DNA of 64,000 nucleotides, taken from assembly GCA_000027065.2 (NCBI GenBank), contig FN543093.2:4220074-4284073 (forward strand). Direction: 5' to 3'. Position 1 is the stretch's first letter. Each line of letters opens with the position of its first letter. This DNA comes from Cronobacter turicensis z3032. Its GTDB lineage: Bacteria > Pseudomonadota > Gammaproteobacteria > Enterobacterales > Enterobacteriaceae. A model generated the notes under the pieces. That model did no database searches, had not been told where the DNA came from, and saw nothing but the letters and a program-made list of their open reading frames with translations. Shown here one piece after another: positions 1 through 7,654 of the stretch. The position numbers and the translations under genes are program-made.

Positions 1-401
1 CGGAGATGACAGAGAAACTCAACCAGCTTGCCTGTATGGCCGACTGGGTGCTGCCGGGCCTGAAAGAGGGCCAGATCCTGACCGGCCAGCAGAGCCCGGA
101 AGGGATTGCCGATTTCTACCTGACGCGCGGCGTGAAAGCAGTCGTTATCAAAACGGGTGCCGATGGCGCCTGGTATCAAAGCGCCAGCGGCGAGCAAGGT
201 ACGGTGGCGGCCGTGAAAGTCGAAAACGTGGTCGATACGGTGGGTGCGGGCGATGGGTTTGCGGTAGGCGTGATAAGCGCGCTGCTGGAAGGCAAAACGC
301 TGCACCAGGCGGCGACCCGCGGCAACAAAATCGGCGCGCTGGCGATCCAGGTTCAGGGCGACAGCGAAGGGCTACCGACCCGCGAACAACTGGGCGAGTA
401 G
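1..401 (+). CDS. kguK: PfkB-family sugar kinase, C-terminal part (probable 2-ketogluconokinase)
   Basis: The gene enters from outside the window; the frame is open to the left edge and about 130 C-terminal residues are visible. They carry the ribokinase/PfkB signature DTVGAGDGF, with the GAGD anion hole and catalytic Asp. It is followed by a KguT-type transporter and a 2-ketogluconate reductase, the order of kguEKTD operons, so phosphorylation of 2-ketogluconate at O6 is the likely reaction. A 2-keto-3-deoxygluconate kinase (KdgK) is the main alternative, since the visible part does not fix the substrate. The true start is not in the window. Confidence 0.7.
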   Translation, partial: EMTEKLNQLACMADWVLPGLKEGQILTGQQSPEGIADFYLTRGVKAVVIKTGADGAWYQSASGEQGTVAAVKVENVVDTVGAGDGFAVGVISALLEGKTLHQAATRGNKIGALAIQVQGDSEGLPTREQLGE

Positions 402-419
402 TCTACCTCGCCCCGATCC

Positions 420-433
420 TTTCCTTAAGGAAA
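420..433. promoter_or_regulatory. Perfect 14-bp palindrome between kguK and kguT
   Basis: TTTCCTTAAGGAAA is a perfect palindrome in the 201-bp gap between the kinase and transporter genes. It could be a regulator operator or simply a short inverted repeat; no known operator consensus was recognised. Nothing else stands out in this gap. Confidence 0.3.
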
Positions 434-602
434 AGGCCTGTGGATTCGGGAGATTTATAACAAGACAAGTTTTTTACGCCTTTCCCCGCCGGGAAAAGCA
501 CAGGGTGAAGGGTAAAACCTGACCCCGAACAAACAGTATGAACAGCTTCCGTCGTCCCCTACACCGACGAGACGCATCCACCTCAACCATAGAGGGAATA
601 CG

Positions 603-1883
603 ATGAAAAGTCCGACTAACGCTCCAAAACGCTGGTGGTACATCATGCCGGTCGTGTTTATCACGTACAGCCTGGCGTACCTCGATCGCGCAAACTTCAG
701 TTTCGCCTCAGCGGCCGGCATCAATGACGATCTCGGCATTACCAAAGGCATCTCGTCGCTGCTCGGCGCCCTGTTCTTTCTCGGCTACTTCTTTTTCCAG
801 ATCCCCGGCGCCATTTATGCCGAGCGCCGCAGCGTGCGTAAGCTCATTTTCATCTGCCTTATTCTGTGGGGCGGCTGCGCCTCGCTGACCGGCGTGGTCA
901 GCAATATCCCGATGCTGGCGGCGATCCGCTTTATCCTTGGCGTGGTGGAAGCCGCCGTGATGCCCGCCATGCTGATTTACATCAGTAACTGGTTTACGAA
1001 GTCGGAGCGCTCGCGCGCCAACACGTTCCTGATCCTTGGTAATCCGGCCACTGTGCTGTGGATGTCGGTGGTTTCCGGCTATCTCATCCAGGCGTTCGGC
1101 TGGCGTGAAATGTTCATCTTCGAAGGTATTCCGGCAGTTGTCTGGGCCTTCTGCTGGTGGGCCCTGGTGAAAGATAAACCGTCGCAGGTGAAGTGGCTGG
1201 CGGATGACGAAAAAGCGGCGCTCCAGGCGCAACTGAATAAAGAGCAGGAAGGTATCAAAGCGGTACGTAATTACGGCGAAGCCTTTCGCTCGCGCAACGT
1301 TATCCTGCTGTGCGCGCAATATTTCGCATGGAGCATCGGCGTTTATGGTTTTGTACTGTGGCTGCCGTCAATCATCCGCAGCGGCAGTGAAAATATGGGG
1401 ATGGTGGAAGTGGGCTGGCTCTCTGCCGTACCGTACCTGGCTGCGACCATCGCCATGATTATCGTCTCCTGGGCTTCCGATAAAATGCAGAACCGCAAAC
1501 TGTTCGTCTGGCCGCTGCTGCTGATTGGCGGGCTGGCGTTTATCGGCTCCTGGGCGCTCGGCGCGAACCACTTCTGGCTCTCTTACACCCTGCTGGTGAT
1601 TGCCGGCGCGGCGATGTACGCCCCGTATGGCCCGTTCTTTGCGATTATCCCGGAGATGCTGCCGAAGAACGTGGCGGGCGGCGCGATGGCGCTTATCAAC
1701 AGTATGGGCGCGCTCGGCTCGTTCGTCGGTTCGTGGGTGGTCGGCTATCTCAACGGCGCGACCGGCAACCCGTCCGCCTCGTACATTTTTATGGGGGTGG
1801 CGCTTTTCGCCTCCGTGTGGCTCACTTTGATAGTCAAACCAACCACCAACCAGCAACTGCCGGTGGGGGCGCGCCACGCATAA
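603..1883 (+). CDS. kguT: 2-ketogluconate transporter, MFS family
   Basis: A 426-residue major facilitator of the anion:cation symporter type with about 12 hydrophobic segments. The N-terminal segment WWYIMPVVFITYSLAYLDRA and the following DRANFS region are typical of KguT and related hexonate permeases. The start has a GAGGG ribosome site about 7 bases upstream. It lies between a PfkB kinase and ghrB, the context expected for import of 2-ketogluconate across the inner membrane. Substrate is inferred from resemblance to Pseudomonas KguT and from neighbours; another sugar acid remains possible. Confidence 0.8.
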   Translation: MKSPTNAPKRWWYIMPVVFITYSLAYLDRANFSFASAAGINDDLGITKGISSLLGALFFLGYFFFQIPGAIYAERRSVRKLIFICLILWGGCASLTGVVSNIPMLAAIRFILGVVEAAVMPAMLIYISNWFTKSERSRANTFLILGNPATVLWMSVVSGYLIQAFGWREMFIFEGIPAVVWAFCWWALVKDKPSQVKWLADDEKAALQAQLNKEQEGIKAVRNYGEAFRSRNVILLCAQYFAWSIGVYGFVLWLPSIIRSGSENMGMVEVGWLSAVPYLAATIAMIIVSWASDKMQNRKLFVWPLLLIGGLAFIGSWALGANHFWLSYTLLVIAGAAMYAPYGPFFAIIPEMLPKNVAGGAMALINSMGALGSFVGSWVVGYLNGATGNPSASYIFMGVALFASVWLTLIVKPTTNQQLPVGARHA

Positions 1884-1952
1884 CGCCCGGCGGGCGGCGT
1901 GATGCCGTCCGCTTGTCTATTCTTTCTCTTTTGTTCAACGCTGGAGACCTGC

Positions 1953-2927
1953 ATGAAGCCGTCCATCATTCTCTACAAATCCCTGCCCGATGATTTGCTT
2001 GCCCGCCTGGAGAGCCACTTTAACGTGACCCGCGTGTCAGATCTGAGCCCGGAGACCGTCGAAGCTCACGCCAGCGCGTTTAGCGAGGCGCAAGGGCTGC
2101 TGGGTTCGAGTGAAAAAGTGGACGCCGCGCTGCTTGAGAAAATGCCCGCGCTTCGCGCCGCCTCGACGGTTTCCGTGGGGTATGACAATTTCGACGTGGA
2201 CGCGCTGAGCGCGAAAAAGATAGCGCTGATGCACACGCCTACCGTGCTGACCGAAACGGTCGCTGATACGCTGATGACGCTGGTGCTGACGACCGCGCGC
2301 CGCGCGCTGGAAGTGGCCGAGCGGGTCAAAGCGGGCGAATGGACCGGCAGCATCGGCCCGGACTGGTTCGGCTGCGACGTACACCACAAAACGCTGGGCA
2401 TCGTCGGCATGGGCCGCATTGGCCTGGCGCTGGCGCAGCGCGCGCATTTCGGCTTTAACATGCCGATTCTCTACAACGCGCGTCGCCATCACAGCGAAGC
2501 GGAAGCGCGCTTCAACGCGCGCTACTGCGATCTCGATACCCTGCTCGCCGAATCCGATTTCGTCTGCATCATTCTGCCGCTGACCGACGAGACGCACCAT
2601 ATGATTGGCGAAGAGCAGTTCCGCAAAATGAAGAAATCTGCGATTTTCATCAACGCGGGCCGCGGCCCGGTAGTGGACGAAAATGCGCTGATCGCCGCCC
2701 TGCAAAGCGGCGAGATCCACGCGGCAGGACTGGATGTGTTTGAACAGGAGCCGCTGGAGAAAGACTCTCCGCTGTTGACGCTGAAGAACGTGGTGGCGCT
2801 GCCGCATATCGGCTCCGCCACCCACGAGACGCGCTACAACATGGCCGCCTGCGCGGTGGATAACCTTATCAACGCGCTCAATGGCGACGTGTCGCAAAAC
2901 TGTGTGAATCCGCAAGCGGTCAAATAA
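1953..2927 (+). CDS. ghrB: Glyoxylate/hydroxypyruvate and 2-ketogluconate reductase
   Basis: A 324-residue D-isomer-specific 2-hydroxyacid dehydrogenase, nearly identical in plan to E. coli GhrB (YiaE). The NAD(P)-binding motif GIVGMGRIG is at 149-157; the catalytic residues Arg237 (NAGRG), Glu266 and His285 are all present. An upstream in-frame ATG at 1899 would add 18 residues; the start at 1953 was chosen because it matches the family N-terminus MKPSIILYK and has a GGAG site before it. In this operon it would reduce 2-ketogluconate (or its 6-phosphate) to gluconate, NADPH-dependent. Two terminator hairpins follow the stop. Confidence 0.95.
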   Translation: MKPSIILYKSLPDDLLARLESHFNVTRVSDLSPETVEAHASAFSEAQGLLGSSEKVDAALLEKMPALRAASTVSVGYDNFDVDALSAKKIALMHTPTVLTETVADTLMTLVLTTARRALEVAERVKAGEWTGSIGPDWFGCDVHHKTLGIVGMGRIGLALAQRAHFGFNMPILYNARRHHSEAEARFNARYCDLDTLLAESDFVCIILPLTDETHHMIGEEQFRKMKKSAIFINAGRGPVVDENALIAALQSGEIHAAGLDVFEQEPLEKDSPLLTLKNVVALPHIGSATHETRYNMAACAVDNLINALNGDVSQNCVNPQAVK

Positions 2928-2929
2928 AA

Positions 2930-2952
2930 AACCACCTCTTCTGGAGGTGGTT
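2930..2952 (+). terminator. Hairpin after ghrB
   Basis: Inverted repeat AACCACCTC / GAGGTGGTT starting two bases after the ghrB stop. There is no long T-run directly after it, so it may work together with the second hairpin downstream. Confidence 0.5.
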
Positions 2953-2964
2953 CAGGGATGACAA

Positions 2965-2996
2965 TAAAAAACGGCTCGTCAGAGCCGTTTTTTTTC
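2965..2996. terminator. Bidirectional terminator between ghrB and yiaF
   Basis: AACGGCTC-GTCA-GAGCCGTT with an A-run on the left and eight Ts on the right, so it can act as an intrinsic terminator in both directions for the converging ghrB and yiaF transcripts. Confidence 0.85.
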
Positions 2997-3705
2997 ACTG
3001 CATCGCGTTGGTCGCGGCGGTGTAAGCCTGGGTGAACGCCTTGTGTTGGTCGGCGAGCGGGCCTATCAGCGCGTTATACTGGCTGGCCTGCTGCGAGGTC
3101 GGGAACTGAATGCCGTTGGCCGCAAAGCCCACCTGCGTGCCCTGCTGCGCGATAAAATCGCCCACCTGCACCAGCTGCTGCGTGAACGTCTGCGCGGCCG
3201 GGATCAGCGGTTGCAGCGCATTGGCCGGGCCGGTCACCACTTTTTCATAGGCTTTATCAAATACCGGCTTCAGATCATCCGCCTGCTTCAGCGACGAGTG
3301 GGAACTGTCCGCCTGCATTTTCGCGTTCTGCAACTGCTGGCTCATCACACCCAGCGAGCCGTTGGCCTGGCGCAGCGCTTCACGCTGGGTCATGTAATCC
3401 TGCGGTACGCGAATGCTGTTTACGCTATCCACTACCGGGCGGATACCGGCGTCCATCGCCTGGTTCACCTGCTGAGAGTAGCTGTAAAGGATGGCATAGT
3501 CGGAAACAAACGGACCGAACTGTTTTTTCTGATCGGCGGTCAGCGTTGGCAGACGTTCGCCGCTACGCATCACCGTGTTTTGCAGAAAATCGACGAACGC
3601 TTTGCGCTGGTCGCCCTCTTTATCAAAACACCCGCTCAGGCTGAATACCATTAACAACGCCGCCAGCGGCGCGAACCAGCGAGAGCAGGACTTACCTGTC
3701 GCCAT
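2995..3705 (-). CDS. yiaF: DUF3053 lipoprotein YiaF
   Basis: A 236-residue protein closely matching E. coli YiaF (DUF3053). The signal peptide ends in the lipobox LSGC with the lipidated Cys at about 26; the remainder is helical and Gln-rich, including repeated Q-Q pairs. The start at 3705 (MATGKSC) was chosen over an upstream ATG at 3741 because a strong AAAGGAG site sits 8 bases before it and it matches the family. Function is unknown; probably membrane-anchored in the envelope. It converges on ghrB across a shared terminator. Confidence 0.9.
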   Translation of the reverse strand: MATGKSCSRWFAPLAALLMVFSLSGCFDKEGDQRKAFVDFLQNTVMRSGERLPTLTADQKKQFGPFVSDYAILYSYSQQVNQAMDAGIRPVVDSVNSIRVPQDYMTQREALRQANGSLGVMSQQLQNAKMQADSSHSSLKQADDLKPVFDKAYEKVVTGPANALQPLIPAAQTFTQQLVQVGDFIAQQGTQVGFAANGIQFPTSQQASQYNALIGPLADQHKAFTQAYTAATNAMQ

Positions 3706-3846
3706 TTTTTTGCTCCTTTCACTCATCAACGCGCACACCACTGCCAGTGTGCTTCAAGGCCCACAAGGATAGTTCAGACGCGTCGCGCAGGATACCCTTT
3801 ATTGCGCTGCAAAAGCGATTATGCGAAAGGCGATGCGCCGTACGTA

Positions 3847-3880
3847 AAAAAGGGCCGCCAGCCTGCGCTGACGACCCTTA
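3847..3880 (-). terminator. Minus-strand hairpin downstream of hok
   Basis: Read on the minus strand, AAGGG and an inner GTCAGC pair with GCTGGC and CCCTT and are followed by a T-run. It could end transcripts coming from hok; it lies about 80 bases beyond the hok stop. Confidence 0.5.
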
Positions 3881-3930
3881 ATAAAGACGCTCGCAACCCT
3901 ACCAACATGCAGCCTCGCCAGGCCTGAAAA

Positions 3931-3948
3931 GGCGGGGTTTCCCCCGCC
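3931..3948 (-). terminator. GC-rich hairpin just after hok stop
   Basis: Seven-base arms GGCGGGG / CCCCGCC around a four-base loop, followed on the minus strand by TTTTC. It is the first terminator-like structure after the hok reading frame and probably forms the stable 3' end of hok mRNA. Confidence 0.5.
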
Positions 3949-3957
3949 CTCCAGACG

Positions 3958-4116
3958 CTACTTACCGGATTCGTAAGCCAGAAACGCAGCGGCCTCCCGA
4001 TATCTGTCCTTATAACGAATTTCGCACAGCGATTTTCGTATAAGGAGCGTGAATATTAATAGTGTGATACAGACGATTAATACGCACCAGATAAGCACAT
4101 TTCGCGGTAGTTTCAT
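3958..4116 (-). CDS. hok: Hok-family type I toxin (plasmid R1-like)
   Basis: A 52-residue membrane toxin whose sequence is very close to plasmid R1 Hok. It begins MKLPRN, has one transmembrane helix (about 6-24, VLIWCVLIVCITLLIF), the conserved RKSLCEIRY segment and ends AFLAYESGK. Hok proteins insert in the inner membrane and collapse the membrane potential when the antisense RNA is lost. The start at 4116 is preceded by AAGGAAAAGAAG. An overlapping mok frame and a conserved leader with antisense-RNA homology lie upstream, so the whole hok/mok/sok cassette seems intact. It is too short for common gene-finder cut-offs. Confidence 0.92.
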   Translation of the reverse strand: MKLPRNVLIWCVLIVCITLLIFTLLIRKSLCEIRYKDRYREAAAFLAYESGK

Positions 4117-4162
4117 CAGCTTCTTTTCCTTGTCTTGCGACGGGTAAGAGGCTAATCTGCAT
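4010..4162 (-). CDS. mok: Mok, translation-coupling frame overlapping hok
   Basis: A 50-codon frame starting at ATG 4162 and reading through the hok start in another frame. The visible N-terminal stretch SLLPVARQGKEADETT resembles the corresponding part of R1 Mok. In hok/sok systems translation of hok depends on translation of mok, and Sok RNA blocks the mok start. It has no independent activity known; it is annotated for its regulatory role. Confidence 0.7.
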   Translation of the reverse strand: MQISLLPVARQGKEADETTAKCAYLVRINRLYHTINIHAPYTKIAVRNSL

Positions 4163-4169
4163 ATGTTTG

Positions 4170-4232
4170 GTATGGAGACAGCCTCGTTGGTTAATGAAAA
4201 TTGACCTTCGGGGCTTTCTTCTTTCTGCCATC
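4170..4232 (+). ncRNA. sok: Probable Sok antisense RNA region
   Basis: The plus strand here is strongly similar to the Sok RNA region of plasmid R1, including GGTTAATGAAAATT and CTTCTTTCTGCCA. It is complementary to the hok mRNA leader just upstream of the mok start, as required for translational block and RNase III decay. Ends are estimated by homology; a convincing -35/-10 pair was not found by eye, so whether sok is transcribed is uncertain. Confidence 0.5.
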
Positions 4233-4289
4233 CGCCATAGCGGTAACACTGCCGGTTGCCGGAGGCAAAAAGCCTCAAGCGCCGGGGTC

Positions 4290-4317
4290 ATTCTACGCCG
4301 CCTTTTTAATCTGCCAG
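4290..4317 (-). promoter_or_regulatory. Candidate hok mRNA promoter
   Basis: On the minus strand a -35-like CTGGCA and a -10-like TAGAAT are separated by 16 bases. The start point would fall just before the conserved leader (CCCCGGCGCTTGAGGC), which matches where hok transcripts begin in R1-type systems. Between 4318 and 4677 no gene was found; the plus-strand frames there lie over the hok leader or lack family resemblance. Confidence 0.45.
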
Positions 4318-4677
4318 AACGTGATTCGGTGCTTTTCAGAAACCGACATGGGCGCTTTCCCAGAAGCAGCCGGGCGCCGTGTAGGCGAGCGTCAGAACAG
4401 TGCTATGCGCGTTCTGGAATGCCTGGCACATCCCGTGATCCTTCACAGGCTAAAGGCTCGCGCCGGGATCTTTTACAAAACTATACCTTCCTAAGATTAA
4501 TCTTAATATCAAAGCGTTATCACGCTATATTCCACCACCGAACGGTCAACACCGGCGCTCGCCAGTCAACAAGCGCAAAATCTTTGATTACGCTGCCCGC
4601 GGTTTTGGTTTTTTCCGAACTATGATTAAGAAGCTTCTTAGACGTTCACGATCCCGCTGTGTGATTAGGAGTCCAAA

Positions 4678-4971
4678 ATGGAATCTAAAGACCCTATGTT
4701 TGAGTTGCTCAGCAGCCTCGAACAAATTGTATTAAAAAAAGATGCCTCTGAAACGGTTACCCTGGCGCAGAAACCCAGCGTGTTTACAGAATTTGAACTG
4801 TTACGCAAAAGAACGGGCCTGAAAACTGATGATTTGGCTCGTGTGATGGGTGTCAGTGTCGCAATGGTTCAGGAGTGGGAATCCCGCCGAGTGAAACCCT
4901 CCAGCACCGAACTGAAGCTGATGCGCCTGATTCAGGCGAATCCCATGCTCAGTAAACAACTCATGGAATGA
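4678..4971 (+). CDS. yiaG: HTH-type transcriptional regulator YiaG
   Basis: A 97-residue protein matching E. coli YiaG along its whole length. A helix-turn-helix of the HTH_3/HigA-antitoxin type covers about 38-80 (LRKRTGLKTDDLARVMGVS and VQEWESRRVKPS). A TAGGAG site precedes the ATG. It is a putative DNA-binding protein with no known targets and no adjacent HigB-like toxin gene. It sits between two hok loci that are transcribed from the other strand. Confidence 0.92.
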   Translation: MESKDPMFELLSSLEQIVLKKDASETVTLAQKPSVFTEFELLRKRTGLKTDDLARVMGVSVAMVQEWESRRVKPSSTELKLMRLIQANPMLSKQLME

Positions 4972-5007
4972 AACGCTAGCCAGCAGTACACTTTTTTTCG
5001 CAAACAA

Positions 5008-5038
5008 AACGCCCCCGCACATGCGGGGGCGTTGCTTT
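5008..5038 (+). terminator. Terminator after yiaG
   Basis: AACGCCCCCGCA / TGCGGGGGCGTT perfect stem followed by TGCTTTT, 36 bases after the yiaG stop. It would also act as a barrier to hokA transcripts from the opposite strand. Confidence 0.8.
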
Positions 5039-5115
5039 TCAGAATACATTTGGGTGCGTGCAGGCCAACCCGCCCTCCTGACCAGTGGGTGGGGGATCGC
5101 TCCCCCATCCAAAGG

Positions 5116-5274
5116 CTACTTCCCTGGTTCGTAAGCAAGGATTGCCCGTATTTCCCGGCTTCCCTCTTTAATAGTGAATTCACATAAGCGATCACGCATT
5201 ATTAAGGCGAAACACAGCGCCGTAATACAAAGCGCTACTATGCTTAAAAAAGCATATCGGGATTTTATTGGCAT
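5116..5274 (-). CDS. hokA: HokA-like type I toxin
   Basis: A 52-residue frame found by direct translation. It begins MPIKSRYAFLSIVALCIT, has a single membrane helix at about 8-26, then the family core MRDRLCEF and the tail ILAYEPGK. It resembles E. coli HokA (start MPQKYR, MIRDSLCE) more than the R1-type Hok 1 kb away, and occupies the hokA position next to glyS. An AAGGAGG site lies 5 bases before the ATG. A 14-bp inverted repeat sits immediately upstream in the leader, and a GGGGGATCGCTCCCCC hairpin lies just past the stop. No Sok-like antisense RNA was recognised by eye. Confidence 0.85.
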   Translation of the reverse strand: MPIKSRYAFLSIVALCITALCFALIMRDRLCEFTIKEGSREIRAILAYEPGK

Positions 5275-5294
5275 AATTGCCTCCTTATAAGGAA

Positions 5295-5333
5295 GAGGCT
5301 ACAATCAGGCTGTTGGGTTCTGATTGCAGCCTC
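5295..5333 (-). promoter_or_regulatory. Long inverted repeat in hokA leader
   Basis: Arms of 14 bases (5295-5308 and 5320-5333) pair with a single mismatch around an 11-base loop. The structure lies just upstream of the hokA ribosome site, where Hok mRNAs have regulatory folds or antisense RNA targets. The rest of 5334-5535 holds no gene; it is AT-rich and probably contains the hokA promoter. Confidence 0.5.
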
Positions 5334-5535
5334 CCCCGAGGTTAAATGGAATTAACTAAGGGGGGCATTCATCTGACCAGCCTTTGCATCATGCCCAAGC
5401 CAGCCAGCCTGAGCACCCGCGCGCTATATTATCCGCAACCTGAACATTAATAATTACGTGAATAAGTAATAAGCCCGTGCTTTTTGCTTTTCATTAATAA
5501 AATAAGAATTCAACGTAGCGAAATCCGCTATAAAA

Positions 5536-5560
5536 AAACCCGCCAGCGGCGGGTTTTTAT
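5536..5560 (-). terminator. Terminator after glyQS
   Basis: AAACCCGCC-AGC-GGCGGGTTT with A- and T-runs on either side; on the minus strand it follows the glyS stop by about 16 bases and ends in seven Ts. Confidence 0.85.
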
Positions 5561-5575
5561 TATTAACGGAACACG

Positions 5576-7645
5576 TTACTGGAGCAGGGAAATATCCGCG
5601 ACTTGCAGGAACAGCTCACGTAATTTAGACAGCAGCGTCAGACGATTAATACGCACCTGCGCATCGTCCGCGTTAACCATGACTTTCTCGAAGAACTCAT
5701 CCACCGGCTCGCGCAGTTGCGCCAGCTCGACCAGCGCTTCCTGGTAGCGGCCTTCCGCAAACAGCGGTTGCAGCTTGTCGCGCATCACGGCAACCTGCAG
5801 CGCCAGACGAATTTCCGGATCTTCTTTCAGCACCGATGCATGAACTTCATCGTTCAGCGGCTCGTTGGCCTTCGCAAGAATATTGGAAACGCGTTTGTTC
5901 GCCGCGGCCAGCGCTACTGCTTCATCCAGCGTACGGAAGTGCGATACCGCCTTCATGCGGGCATCGAAATCCGCCGGGCGGGTCGGACGATTCGCCAGTA
6001 CCGCCTGAATGGTGTCGACGCTGTAACCTTCGTCCTGATACCAGGCGCGGAAGCGGCCCAGCATGAAGTCCACGACATCATCCACCACTTTGGCGTTGGT
6101 CAGCTTGCTGCCGTAGAGGCGCACAGCTTCTTCCGTCAGGGTTTGCAGATCGAGAGGCAGGTTTTTCTCAACGATAATACGCAGCGCGCCAAGCGCGGCA
6201 CGGCGCAGCGCGAACGGGTCTTTATCGCCTTTCGGATGCTGACCGATGCCGAAAATCCCGGCAAGGGTATCCATCTTATCGGCAATCGCCACGGCGCAGG
6301 CCACCAGGCTTGATGGCAGCGCATCGCCCGCAAAACGCGGCATGTACTGCTCGTTCAGCGCAACCGCAACGTCTTCAGATTCGCCGTCATGACGCGCGTA
6401 GTGCATCCCCATGACGCCCTGGGTGTCGGTGAACTCAAACACCATGTTAGTCATCAGATCGCATTTGGAGAGCAGGCCCGCGCGCGTCGCGTGGTTCACA
6501 TCCGCTCCGATCTGGTTCGCAATCCAGCCGGAGAGCGCCTGAATGCGGTCGGTTTTGTCGCGCAGCGTGCCGAGCTGCTGCTGGAACAGCACGGTTTCAA
6601 GACGCGGCAGATGATCTTCCAGACGTTTTTTACGGTCGGTGTTAAAGAAGAACTCCGCATCCGCCAGACGCGGTCGCACGACTTTTTCGTTACCGGAGAT
6701 AATCTGGTGCGGATCTCTGGACTCGATATTCGCCACAAAGATAAAGTTCGGCAGCAGCTTGCCGTCGGTGCCGTAAACCGGGAAATATTTCTGGTCGCCT
6801 TTCATGGTGTAGACCAGCGCTTCTGCCGGCACCGCCAGGAATTTCTCTTCGAATTTCGCGGTCAATACCACCGGCCATTCCACCAGCGAGGTGACTTCTT
6901 CGAGCAGGCTGTCGCTCAGATCGGCGTTGCCGCCAATTTTAGCCGCTGCCGCTTCGGCGTCTTGCTGAATTTTGGCTTTACGCGCGTTGTAGTCAGCGAT
7001 GACTTTGCCGCGCTCCAGCAGGATCTGCGGGTACTGATCGGCATGATCGATAGTGAATTCCGGCTCGCCCATAAAACGGTGGCCGCGGATCACGCGATCG
7101 GACTGGATGCCGAGAATGGTGGCCGGGAGCACTTCATCATCCAGCAGCAGCGTCACGGTATGAACCGGGCGCACAAACTGCACGTCAGACGCGCCCCAGC
7201 GCATCAGTTTCGGAATAGGCAATTTAGACAGCGCGGTGCTCACCATATTCGGCAGCAGCGCCTGCGCGCTTTCGCCTTTCACATGGGCGCGATACATCAG
7301 CCACTCGCCTTTATCAGTCACCAGACGCTCCGCCTGATCGACCGTAATGCCGCAGCCGCGCGCCCAGCCTTCCGCCGCTTTGCTCGGGTTGCCCTCGGCG
7401 TCAAACGCTGCAGAGACCGCCGGGCCGCGTTTTTCAACTTCGCGATCCGGCTGGGAAGCCGCGAGGCTCGCCACTTTCAGCGCCAGACGGCGCGGCGCCG
7501 CAAACCAGCTCACCACGCCGTGGGTCAGGCCCGCAGCGTCCAGTTCAGCGGTAAAGTTCGCAGCGAAGGATTCCGCCAGGCTGCGCAGGGCTTTTGGTGG
7601 CAGCTCTTCAGTGCCAATCTCCACCAGAAAAGTTTTCTCAGACAT
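5576..7645 (-). CDS. glyS: Glycine--tRNA ligase, beta subunit
   Basis: A 689-residue protein, the same length as E. coli GlyS, starting MSEKTFLVEIGTEELPPKAL, the hallmark N-terminus of the bacterial alpha2beta2 enzyme. The beta subunit binds tRNA-Gly; the C-terminal portion (about 580-680) has the DALR-type anticodon-binding character. It pairs with GlyQ to charge glycine in the cytoplasm. The start lies 9 bases after the glyQ stop, so the two genes form an operon. No truncation or frameshift is visible. Confidence 0.98.
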   Translation of the reverse strand: MSEKTFLVEIGTEELPPKALRSLAESFAANFTAELDAAGLTHGVVSWFAAPRRLALKVASLAASQPDREVEKRGPAVSAAFDAEGNPSKAAEGWARGCGITVDQAERLVTDKGEWLMYRAHVKGESAQALLPNMVSTALSKLPIPKLMRWGASDVQFVRPVHTVTLLLDDEVLPATILGIQSDRVIRGHRFMGEPEFTIDHADQYPQILLERGKVIADYNARKAKIQQDAEAAAAKIGGNADLSDSLLEEVTSLVEWPVVLTAKFEEKFLAVPAEALVYTMKGDQKYFPVYGTDGKLLPNFIFVANIESRDPHQIISGNEKVVRPRLADAEFFFNTDRKKRLEDHLPRLETVLFQQQLGTLRDKTDRIQALSGWIANQIGADVNHATRAGLLSKCDLMTNMVFEFTDTQGVMGMHYARHDGESEDVAVALNEQYMPRFAGDALPSSLVACAVAIADKMDTLAGIFGIGQHPKGDKDPFALRRAALGALRIIVEKNLPLDLQTLTEEAVRLYGSKLTNAKVVDDVVDFMLGRFRAWYQDEGYSVDTIQAVLANRPTRPADFDARMKAVSHFRTLDEAVALAAANKRVSNILAKANEPLNDEVHASVLKEDPEIRLALQVAVMRDKLQPLFAEGRYQEALVELAQLREPVDEFFEKVMVNADDAQVRINRLTLLSKLRELFLQVADISLLQ

Positions 7646-7654
7646 GGCAGCCTC

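Noticed and set aside
1882..1911. GC-rich inverted repeat after kguT resembling a REP element
   Set aside because: Arms are short and imperfect and the REP core is not matched.
4167..4625. Plus-strand frames of 152 and 97 codons between hok and yiaG
   Set aside because: They run antisense through the conserved hok leader and beyond, have no family resemblance and no convincing ribosome site.
4932..5195. 87-codon minus-strand frame overlapping hokA
   Set aside because: It covers the yiaG terminator and part of hokA in another frame; the 52-codon HokA frame fits a known family and has a strong ribosome site.
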